32,340 bases of DNA from a bacterium (lineage in GTDB: Bacteria > Bacillota > Bacilli > Lactobacillales > Streptococcaceae): the NCBI GenBank assembly GCA_905221115.1, contig CAJNBX010000017.1:1-32340 (forward strand), in the 5' to 3' direction. Positions 1-7,041 of this stretch are shown piece after piece. The notes beneath the pieces were generated by a model, which was given only the letters and a program-made list of their open reading frames with translations, was not told where the DNA came from and made no database searches. The position numbers and the translations under genes were made by a program. The stretch's first letter is position 1; each line of letters opens with the position of its first letter.

Positions 1-3
1 TAA

Positions 4-77
4 TTCCACCATAAAAATCCGTTTTAGACTAATTTCCACTTTGGTCAGGTGAGTGGAAGTTACTTTGAGAAGTTACC
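4..77 (+). repeat. TTCCAC/GTGGAA inverted-repeat sequence, left window end
   Basis: TTCCAC occurs at 4-9 and 34-39, and GTGGAA at 53-58, so 31-63 can fold with the arms TAATTTCCAC and GTGGAAGTTA (one mismatch). The reverse complement of the last ~80 nt of the window aligns with this stretch by eye (shared blocks AGACTAA-TTCCAC, GTGGAA-TTA-TTTG and TTACC). It looks like a small dispersed repeat. I cannot assign it to a named family such as BOX or RUP. Confidence 0.5.
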
Positions 78-114
78 TCTCTTCTGAAATTGTCACATCG
101 AAGAAAGAAAAATT

Positions 115-143
115 TTGCAAAATCCTTAGAAAACCTGTAGAAT
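115..143 (+). promoter_or_regulatory. parE promoter (sigma-70 type)
   Basis: TTGCAA at 115-120, a 17-nt spacer, and TAGAAT at 138-143. It lies 29 nt upstream of the parE start codon and just after the left-end repeat. Confidence 0.6.
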
Positions 144-172
144 AGTAAAGATGAACGAATAGGAGGTTCCTT

Positions 173-2116
173 GTGTCAAAAAAGGAAATCAATATTAACA
201 ATTATAATGATGATGCCATTCAGGTGCTAGAAGGGTTGGATGCGGTCCGAAAACGTCCAGGGATGTATATCGGATCAACCGATGGTGCGGGTCTTCACCA
301 CCTCGTCTGGGAAATCGTAGATAATGCAGTCGATGAAGCCTTGTCTGGATTTGGTGATCGTATTGATGTGACTATCAATAAAGATGGTAGTTTAACGGTT
401 CAAGACCATGGACGTGGGATGCCGACAGGGATGCATGCCATGGGAATTCCAACAGTTGAGGTTATCTTTACCATTCTTCACGCTGGAGGAAAATTCGGTC
501 AAGGAGGCTACAAGACATCAGGTGGACTCCACGGGGTGGGTTCTTCCGTTGTTAACGCTCTTTCTAGCTGGCTAGAAGTTGAAATCACCCGTGATGGTGC
601 AGTTTACAAGCAACGTTTTGAAAATGGTGGAAAACCTGTCACGACCTTGAAGAAAATCGGTACAGCGCCCAAGTCTAAAACAGGTACCAAGGTTACGTTT
701 ATGCCTGATGCGACTATCTTTTCTACGACAGATTTCAAGTACAATACAATTTCAGAACGCCTCAATGAGTCAGCTTTTCTCTTGAAAAATGTGACCTTGT
801 CTTTGACAGACGAGCGAACAGATGAAGGGATTGAATTCCACTATGAGAATGGGGTACAAGACTTTGTTTCTTATCTGAACGAAGACAAGGAAACCTTGAC
901 ACCGGTTCTGTATTTTGAAGGTGAAGACAATGGTTTCCAGGTGGAAGTGGCTCTCCAGTACAATGACGGATTTTCAGATAACATTCTGTCCTTTGTTAAT
1001 AACGTTCGCACCAAGGACGGTGGAACGCACGAGACAGGACTCAAGTCTGCTATCACTAAGGTTATGAATGACTATGCGCGTAAGACAGGTCTTCTCAAGG
1101 AAAAAGATAAAAACCTTGAAGGCTCAGACTATCGTGAGGGACTAGCGGCCGTTCTTTCTATTCTTGTTCCTGAAGAACACCTTCAGTTTGAAGGTCAGAC
1201 TAAGGATAAACTAGGCAGTCCACTAGCTCGCCCAGTTGTTGATGGGATTGTAGCTGATAAGTTGACCTTCTTCCTTATGGAAAATGGTGAATTGGCTTCT
1301 AACCTCATCCGCAAGGCTATCAAGGCGCGTGATGCTCGTGAAGCGGCACGTAAGGCGCGTGATGAGAGCCGAAATGGTAAGAAAAATAAAAAAGATAAGG
1401 GCTTGTTGTCGGGTAAATTGACACCTGCTCAGTCTAAGAATCCTGCAAAAAATGAACTCTATCTAGTTGAGGGGGATTCTGCCGGTGGTTCTGCCAAACA
1501 AGGCCGTGACCGCAAGTTCCAAGCAATCTTGCCCCTTCGTGGTAAGGTTATCAATACAGCTAAGGCCAAGATGGCGGATATTCTCAAAAATGAGGAAATC
1601 AACACTATGATTTATACCATTGGTGCGGGTGTGGGAGCAGACTTCTCTCTTGAAGATGCCAACTATGATAAGATCATTATCATGACCGATGCGGATACCG
1701 ACGGTGCCCATATCCAGACCTTGCTCTTGACATTTTTCTACCGTTACATGCGTCCTCTAGTTGAGGCAGGTCATGTCTATATCGCCCTTCCGCCTCTTTA
1801 CAAGATGTCAAAAGGTAAAGGCAAGAAAGAAGAAGTGGCTTACGCTTGGACGGATGGAGAACTAGAAGAACTCCGCAAGCAGTTTGGTAAAGGCGCAACC
1901 CTCCAACGCTATAAAGGTCTCGGTGAGATGAATGCGGATCAGCTCTGGGAAACAACCATGAACCCAGAGACCCGTACCCTTATCCGGGTCACCATTGAAG
2001 ACCTAGCTCGCGCCGAACGCCGCGTCAATGTCCTTATGGGCGACAAGGTAGAACCACGTCGTAAGTGGATTGAAGATAATGTCAAGTTTACGCTGGAAGA
2101 AGCGACGGTGTTTTAA
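173..2116 (+). CDS. parE: DNA topoisomerase IV subunit B (ParE)
   Basis: This is the ATPase subunit of topoisomerase IV, which decatenates daughter chromosomes together with ParC. The 647-aa length is normal for streptococci. The N-terminal GHKL ATPase carries the E-x-x-D-N-A-V-D-E-A block (about residues 47-56) and the DHGRGMP and GLHGVGSS ATP-binding loops. The Toprim part shows EGDSAGG (433-439) and the acidic DADTDGAH motif. D435, a known quinolone-resistance position in pneumococcal ParE, is unchanged. The start is GTG at 173, placed 6 nt after a strong AGGAGG at 161-166. parC lies 2.1 kb downstream behind three unrelated genes. Identity is very secure. Confidence 0.98.
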   Translation: MSKKEININNYNDDAIQVLEGLDAVRKRPGMYIGSTDGAGLHHLVWEIVDNAVDEALSGFGDRIDVTINKDGSLTVQDHGRGMPTGMHAMGIPTVEVIFTILHAGGKFGQGGYKTSGGLHGVGSSVVNALSSWLEVEITRDGAVYKQRFENGGKPVTTLKKIGTAPKSKTGTKVTFMPDATIFSTTDFKYNTISERLNESAFLLKNVTLSLTDERTDEGIEFHYENGVQDFVSYLNEDKETLTPVLYFEGEDNGFQVEVALQYNDGFSDNILSFVNNVRTKDGGTHETGLKSAITKVMNDYARKTGLLKEKDKNLEGSDYREGLAAVLSILVPEEHLQFEGQTKDKLGSPLARPVVDGIVADKLTFFLMENGELASNLIRKAIKARDAREAARKARDESRNGKKNKKDKGLLSGKLTPAQSKNPAKNELYLVEGDSAGGSAKQGRDRKFQAILPLRGKVINTAKAKMADILKNEEINTMIYTIGAGVGADFSLEDANYDKIIIMTDADTDGAHIQTLLLTFFYRYMRPLVEAGHVYIALPPLYKMSKGKGKKEEVAYAWTDGELEELRKQFGKGATLQRYKGLGEMNADQLWETTMNPETRTLIRVTIEDLARAERRVNVLMGDKVEPRRKWIEDNVKFTLEEATVF

Positions 2117-2158
2117 AAATTATAAAATTAATATAGAAAACCAAATGGAGAAATAAAA

Positions 2159-2554
2159 ATGTCTAACAATATTAACGAAGAACAAGTGAAAGAAGCTCTT
2201 GAAAGTGGTTATGGAAAATCTGAGGCTTTACTAAATAATAAAGATGAATTAGATGATTTTTTATATCGATTGGAGCAAAAAATAAAAGAAATGCCATTAG
2301 TAGGAGAAGAATTTGCTGTCATCCCGATTATGATTTCATTGATTAAACATTATGTGGAAGGGAAGTACACTACTGTTCCTTATGGAACAATTTTGGCAAT
2401 TATGAGTGCACTTATTTATGTTTTGTCTCCAGTAGATATTATTCCTGATTTTATTCCGTTTGTAGGACATTTAGATGATGTGGCAGTAATTGGACTTTGT
2501 TTATCAATGGTAAAAACAGATATCGAGGCTTATGATGAATGGCGACAGTCTTAA
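2159..2554 (+). CDS. DUF1232 (YkvA-like) small membrane protein
   Basis: A 131-aa protein whose C-terminal half carries the DUF1232 signature: a hydrophobic segment ending in YVLSPVDIIPDFIPFVGHLDD (about residues 83-103), followed by a second hydrophobic stretch. The first ~60 residues are charged and probably cytoplasmic. The function of the family is unknown. GGAG at 2147-2150 supports the ATG at 2159. Only 42 nt separate it from parE and I see no terminator there, so read-through from the parE promoter is likely. The gene looks more AT-rich than parE by eye (not measured), which would fit an accessory origin. Confidence 0.85.
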   Translation: MSNNINEEQVKEALESGYGKSEALLNNKDELDDFLYRLEQKIKEMPLVGEEFAVIPIMISLIKHYVEGKYTTVPYGTILAIMSALIYVLSPVDIIPDFIPFVGHLDDVAVIGLCLSMVKTDIEAYDEWRQS

Positions 2555-2630
2555 GAAGTGATTTAGAAAACAGTTTGTTTACCAAAATAAAATTGTTCTG
2601 TATCAGAGTAAAGACGTATAGGTTATTAAC

Positions 2631-3464
2631 ATGAGAACTGAAGCAGAAATGCTAAATCTGATTTTACAAACTGCCAAAACTATACAAGTAGAAGCTGTCG
2701 CTATGTCTGGTTCACGAACTGATAAAACAGCACCAAAAGATGAGTTTCAAGACTATGACGTGGTCTATGTCGTGGACGATTTAGATAATTTGACGAGTGA
2801 CCTTTCTTGGTTGGACCAGTTTGGCACACGCATTATTGAGCAAGAAGTCATCCTTGGTCACCGTCGCTTATATCTCATGCTTTTTGAAGATGGCAATCGG
2901 ATTGATTTGACACTCTGCCCCAAAGACCATATCCAAGAGTGGGTGGATAGTGAAGCTAATTATACAGTATTGAAAGATGAGAAAGGCTTGTTTGAGTCTT
3001 ATACTACAAGTCCTCAACGTTACTGGACGAGTCTAGCTAGCCCGATTGATTTTGAAAAAGCCTGCAATGAATTTTGGTGGGTGTCAGCTTACGTGGTTAA
3101 AGGGATTTGTCGCAAGCAGGTATTCTATGCCACTGACCATCTTTACGGTATTTGTCAGCAAGAATTATTGAAGATTTTAGCTTGGCAGGTTGCAAGTGAA
3201 AAGGGAGCAGTTGATATCGGCAAAAACTACAAGTATCTCTTTAACTATTTGCCTGCTGAGAAAGAAAAGGAATTCTCAAGTCTACTTGATTTCGCAAGTT
3301 TAGATAAAATTATTCAGTCTTTGTTTGCTACGATGCAACTTTTCCACCAAGAGGCTCAATACCTTGCTCAAAAAATGGGCTTTAACTACGATAGAGAAGT
3401 GGCAGAGAAGATGATTCAGTATGCTAAGGAGAGACTCGAAACAAATGAAACATTTACAAAATAA
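2631..3464 (+). CDS. ANT(6)-like aminoglycoside 6-adenylyltransferase family protein
   Basis: A 277-aa protein resembling the AadK/ANT(6)-I family, which transfers AMP from ATP to the 6-hydroxyl of streptomycin. The nucleotidyltransferase core is visible near the N-terminus: SGSRTD (about 26-31) followed by the acidic pair in QDYDVVY (about 41-47), with a third acidic position at RIDLTL. The C-terminal half is the helical domain usual for the family. Chromosomal members in streptococci are often annotated this way without proven resistance activity, so actual streptomycin modification is inference. The gene follows DUF1232 by 76 nt, and the next gene starts inside its 3' end. Confidence 0.8.
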   Translation: MRTEAEMLNLILQTAKTIQVEAVAMSGSRTDKTAPKDEFQDYDVVYVVDDLDNLTSDLSWLDQFGTRIIEQEVILGHRRLYLMLFEDGNRIDLTLCPKDHIQEWVDSEANYTVLKDEKGLFESYTTSPQRYWTSLASPIDFEKACNEFWWVSAYVVKGICRKQVFYATDHLYGICQQELLKILAWQVASEKGAVDIGKNYKYLFNYLPAEKEKEFSSLLDFASLDKIIQSLFATMQLFHQEAQYLAQKMGFNYDREVAEKMIQYAKERLETNETFTK

Positions 3465-4179
3465 TAAGATAACAAAATTTTTACTGATTAGTTTTCTCAT
3501 TTTTTGGGGATTTGGTTGGGGATTGCTCGCTTTTCTGACGCAAATGAGCCTCTTAAGTCTAACAAGTCCACTAGGAGTTTTTCTCCATTTACTAGGAGGT
3601 TTCGGTCCTACCATTGCAGCCATTTCTTGTTTGTCTCAAAAATCCATTAAAAGCATAGTCTCTTTTATCTTAGGGGACTCAAAAAAATATATTTTGTTAT
3701 TTCTTTTACTAATTTTCGTGCAAACAGGTGTCATTGCTTTCTCATCTAAGGAGCTTAATCCGGCTTTTCCACTAGGAAATTTGTTTGTTGTTTTTTTGAG
3801 TGCAGTCTGTGTTTATGGTGGCGAAGAAGAATTGGGATGGCGAGGCATCTTGCAACCAACTTTGGAAACTAGATTCTCCTTTTGGATTTCCGGTTTGATA
3901 ACAGGTTGTATTTGGGCAATATGGCATATACCTTTATGGTTTGTGATTGGAAGTTCCCAAAGTGGTATGCCTTTTATATTATTCAGTCTATTTGCAATTT
4001 ATCTCAGTATTCTTCTAGCAGCTGTTTTCAAAAAGACTAAGTCGGTCCTTTTTTGCGCCATTTTTCACGGCCTAATTAATACCCTACTTAGCTTATTTGT
4101 TATTAAAATTAATCTTTTATTCATTCTAGGATTAGTAGGATTGCTCTTCTTTTCTTACTACCTACAAAGAAACAGTTAA
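3445..4179 (+). CDS. CPBP family intramembrane metalloprotease
   Basis: A 244-aa polytopic membrane protein of the CPBP (CAAX protease / bacteriocin-processing, formerly Abi) family. The three conserved motifs are present: EExxxR (E128, E129, R133), a histidine in WHIPLWF (H161) and one in FHGLIN (H208), which are the presumed zinc or catalytic residues. Several hydrophobic segments flank them. Some relatives protect producers from their own bacteriocins; the substrate here is unknown. I place the start at ATG 3445 (MKHLQNN), which overlaps the upstream gene by 20 nt; ATG 3421 in the same frame is possible but adds a charged, atypical N-terminus. AAGGAG lies at about 3425-3430, rather far from 3445, so the start is uncertain. 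Confidence 0.8.
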   Translation: MKHLQNNKITKFLLISFLIFWGFGWGLLAFLTQMSLLSLTSPLGVFLHLLGGFGPTIAAISCLSQKSIKSIVSFILGDSKKYILLFLLLIFVQTGVIAFSSKELNPAFPLGNLFVVFLSAVCVYGGEEELGWRGILQPTLETRFSFWISGLITGCIWAIWHIPLWFVIGSSQSGMPFILFSLFAIYLSILLAAVFKKTKSVLFCAIFHGLINTLLSLFVIKINLLFILGLVGLLFFSYYLQRNS

Positions 4180-4231
4180 ATTTATAAAATATAGATTTAC
4201 TTTACAATAAAACACTAAAAAGAGAATTATT

Positions 4232-6712
4232 ATGTCTAACATTCAAAACATGTCCCTGGAGGACATTATGGGAGAGCGCTTTGGTCGCTACTCCAAATAC
4301 ATTATTCAAGACCGAGCCTTGCCAGACATTCGTGATGGCTTGAAGCCGGTTCAGCGTCGCATTCTTTATTCGATGAATAAGGATGGCAATACCTTTGACA
4401 AGAGTTACCGTAAGTCGGCCAAGTCTGTCGGGAATATCATGGGGAATTTCCACCCACACGGTGATAGTTCTATCTATGATGCCATGGTTCGTATGTCACA
4501 GGACTGGAAAAATCGTGAGATTCTAGTTGAAATGCACGGTAATAACGGTTCTATGGACGGAGATCCGCCTGCGGCTATGCGTTATACTGAGGCGCGTTTA
4601 TCTGAGATTGCAGGCTATCTTCTTCAGGATATCGATAAAAAGACAGTTCCCTTTGCTTGGAACTTTGACGATACCGAGAAAGAACCGACAGTCTTGCCAG
4701 CAGCCTTTCCAAATCTTTTGATCAATGGTTCGACTGGTATTTCGGCTGGATATGCCACAGACATTCCTCCCCATAATTTGGCTGAGGTCATTGATGCGGC
4801 GGTTTACATGATTGACTATCCAACGGCCAAAGTTGAAAAACTCATGGAATTCTTGCCTGGGCCAGATTTCCCTACAGGAGCTATCATCCAAGGCCGTGAT
4901 GAAATCAAGAAGGCCTATGAAACTGGGAAAGGGCGCGTGGTTGTTCGTTCCAAGACTGAGATTGAAAAGCTAAAAGGTGGTAAGGAACAAATCGTTATCA
5001 CTGAGATTCCTTATGAAATCAACAAGGCTAATCTGGTCAAGAAAATCGATGATGTTCGTGTCAATAACAAGGTAGCAGGAATTGCTGAAGTTCGCGATGA
5101 GTCTGACCGTGACGGTCTTCGTATCGCTATTGAGCTAAAAAAAGATGCCAATACGGAGCTTGTTCTCAATTATCTCTTCAAATACACAGACCTGCAAATC
5201 AACTACAACTTTAACATGGTGGCGATTGACAATTTCACGCCTCGTCAGGTTGGGATCGTTCCAATCTTGTCTAGCTACATCGCCCACCGTCGTGAAGTGA
5301 TTTTAGCGCGTTCACGCTTTGACAAGGAAAAGGCTGAGAAACGTCTCCATATCGTCGAAGGTTTGATTCGCGTGATTTCAATTTTGGACGAAGTCATTGC
5401 TCTTATCCGTGCTTCTGAGAATAAGGCGGACGCCAAGGAAAACCTTAAGGTCAGCTATGATTTTACAGAAGAGCAGGCTGAGGCCATCGTTACCTTGCAA
5501 CTGTACCGTTTGACCAATACAGACGTAGTTGTCTTGCAGGAAGAAGAAGCAGAACTTTGTGAAAAGATTGCCATGCTTGCTGCTATTATCGGGGATGAAC
5601 GGACCATGTACAATCTCATGAAGAAAGAGCTTCGTGAGGTCAAGAAGAAATTTGCGACTCCACGTTTGAGTACTTTAGAAGACACAGCAAAAGTAATTGA
5701 GATTGATACAGCTAGTCTGATCGCCGAGGAAGATACCTACGTCAGCGTGACCAAGGCAGGTTACATCAAGCGTACCAGCCAGCGTTCTTTTGCAGCTTCA
5801 ACGCTAGAGGAAATTGGCAAACGTGATGATGACCGTTTGATCTTTGTTCAATCTGCCAAGACAACTCAGCATCTTTTGATGTTTACGACTCTTGGAAATG
5901 TCATTTATCGACCAATCCATGAATTGGCTGATATTCGTTGGAAGGATATCGGTGAGCATCTGAGCCAGACCATTACAAACTTTGAAACTAACGAAGAAAT
6001 CCTTTATGTGGAAGTAGTAGATCAGTTTGATGATGCGACAATTTATTTTGTAGCTACTCGTCTCGGTCAAATCAAGCGTGTAGAACGAAAAGAATTCACT
6101 CCATGGCGGACCTATAAATCTAAATCAGTCAAGTATGCTAAACTCAAAGACGAGACAGACCAGATTGTAGCAGTAGCTCAGATTAAACTGGATGATGTTC
6201 TCTTGATTAGTCGAAACGGTTATGCTCTGCGTTTCAATATCGAGGAGGTTCCTGTTGTTGGTGCCAAGGCAGCAGGTGTCAAGGCTATGAATCTGAAAGC
6301 AGATGATGTCCTCCAATCCGCCTTTATCTGTAACACCTCATCCTTCTACCTCTTGACTCAACGTGGAAGTTTGAAACGTGTTTCTATTGACGAAATTCCG
6401 GCAACCAGCCGTGCTAAACGAGGACTACAAGTCTTGCGTGAGCTAAAAAATAAACCGCACCGTGTCTTATTGGCAGGAGCAGTTGCAGAGCAAGGATTTG
6501 TTGGTGATCTCTTCAGTACGGAAGTGGACGGGAACTATCAAACTTTGCTTATCCAATCTAATAAAGGAACGACCTATGAAAGTCGATTACAAGATTTGAA
6601 TTTGTCAGAACGAACCAGCAACGGAAGCTTCATTTCTGACACGATTTCAGATGAAGAAGTTTTTGATGCTTATCTTCAGGAACCTTATAAAGAATTTGAA
6701 TCTAAGAGATGA
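4232..6712 (+). CDS. parC: DNA topoisomerase IV subunit A (ParC)
   Basis: This is the DNA breakage-reunion subunit of topoisomerase IV, partner of ParE. At 826 aa it is slightly longer than the pneumococcal protein as I recall it (about 823); the extra residues fall at the divergent C-terminus (YLQEPYKEFESKR). The catalytic tyrosine is Y118 in AAMRYTEARL. The quinolone-resistance region reads HPHGDSSIYDAM (74-85), with wild-type S79 and D83. The C-terminal beta-pinwheel repeats follow residue ~490. The upstream Shine-Dalgarno is weak (AAGAGAAT). In pneumococcus parC is followed by ilvE, as far as I remember; here the lectinolysin gene follows instead. Confidence 0.98.
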   Translation: MSNIQNMSLEDIMGERFGRYSKYIIQDRALPDIRDGLKPVQRRILYSMNKDGNTFDKSYRKSAKSVGNIMGNFHPHGDSSIYDAMVRMSQDWKNREILVEMHGNNGSMDGDPPAAMRYTEARLSEIAGYLLQDIDKKTVPFAWNFDDTEKEPTVLPAAFPNLLINGSTGISAGYATDIPPHNLAEVIDAAVYMIDYPTAKVEKLMEFLPGPDFPTGAIIQGRDEIKKAYETGKGRVVVRSKTEIEKLKGGKEQIVITEIPYEINKANLVKKIDDVRVNNKVAGIAEVRDESDRDGLRIAIELKKDANTELVLNYLFKYTDLQINYNFNMVAIDNFTPRQVGIVPILSSYIAHRREVILARSRFDKEKAEKRLHIVEGLIRVISILDEVIALIRASENKADAKENLKVSYDFTEEQAEAIVTLQLYRLTNTDVVVLQEEEAELCEKIAMLAAIIGDERTMYNLMKKELREVKKKFATPRLSTLEDTAKVIEIDTASLIAEEDTYVSVTKAGYIKRTSQRSFAASTLEEIGKRDDDRLIFVQSAKTTQHLLMFTTLGNVIYRPIHELADIRWKDIGEHLSQTITNFETNEEILYVEVVDQFDDATIYFVATRLGQIKRVERKEFTPWRTYKSKSVKYAKLKDETDQIVAVAQIKLDDVLLISRNGYALRFNIEEVPVVGAKAAGVKAMNLKADDVLQSAFICNTSSFYLLTQRGSLKRVSIDEIPATSRAKRGLQVLRELKNKPHRVLLAGAVAEQGFVGDLFSTEVDGNYQTLLIQSNKGTTYESRLQDLNLSERTSNGSFISDTISDEEVFDAYLQEPYKEFESKR

Positions 6713-6789
6713 TAAAAAACAATGAAAAGCTTTGCATTGAGAAATTTGTTGAGCTATATATTTAAGAGTTGAATTTGACTATATATACA

Positions 6790-6845
6790 AAAACGAACAG
6801 TGCTGATTCCCAACTTATAGGGACTTAAGCCTGGTCGTTTTCTTG
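6790..6845 (+). terminator. Probable parC terminator
   Basis: AAAACGA at 6790-6796 pairs with TCGTTTT at 6835-6841, extended past one mismatch by CAG/CTG. A T-rich run follows. The loop is long (about 34 nt) and contains smaller dyads, so efficiency is uncertain. Confidence 0.5.
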
Positions 6846-6850
6846 TTTTT

Positions 6851-6866
6851 AGTGGTATAGACCACT
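6851..6866. other. Perfect 6-bp hairpin downstream of parC
   Basis: AGTGGT (6851-6856) and ACCACT (6861-6866) flank a 4-nt loop and are followed by CTTTATTT. It may be a weak second terminator that insulates lly from parC. Confidence 0.4.
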
Positions 6867-6887
6867 CTTTATTTGAATGTAAAAATA

Positions 6888-6920
6888 TTAACATATGTTC
6901 AGTTATTCAATCTATGTTAA
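6888..6920. promoter_or_regulatory. Operator-like dyads upstream of the lly promoter
   Basis: TTAACATA at 6888-6895 and TATGTTAA at 6913-6920 are perfect inverted arms with a 17-nt spacer. The left arm also overlaps the 10-nt palindrome AACATATGTT (6890-6899). They lie 31-63 nt upstream of the -35 box, a reasonable place for a transcription factor. No regulator is identifiable from this window. Confidence 0.4.
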
Positions 6921-6941
6921 TAAAAAAATAATATTTTTTTA

Positions 6942-6955
6942 AGAAAACGATTGCA
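6942..6955 (+). promoter_or_regulatory. cre-like (CcpA) site overlapping the lly -35 box
   Basis: AGAAAACGATTGCA matches the catabolite-response consensus TGWAANCGNTNWCA at 12 of 14 positions, including the central CG. It covers most of the -35 hexamer, a placement that would repress. Binding by CcpA is inference. Confidence 0.4.
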
Positions 6956-6979
6956 TCTATAATATTTTTATGTTATACT
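6951..6979 (+). promoter_or_regulatory. lly promoter with extended -10
   Basis: TTGCAT at 6951-6956, a 17-nt spacer, and TATACT at 6974-6979 preceded by TGT (extended -10). Transcription would start near 6986, giving a ~56-nt leader. The leader contains two direct copies of TTCAAGAAA (6988-6996 and 7002-7010). Confidence 0.65.
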
Positions 6980-7041
6980 CTTATTGTTTCAAGAAAGCGC
7001 GTTCAAGAAATAATTCGTACAAACATATATAGGAGTTTTTT

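Noticed and set aside
3300..3623. Minus-strand frame of 107 codons across the ANT(6)/CPBP junction
   Set aside because: It overlaps two plausible genes on the other strand and has no family features.
6713..7041. Named BOX or RUP element in the parC-lly spacer
   Set aside because: The dyads there do not match the BOX sequence I remember, and I cannot match RUP with confidence.
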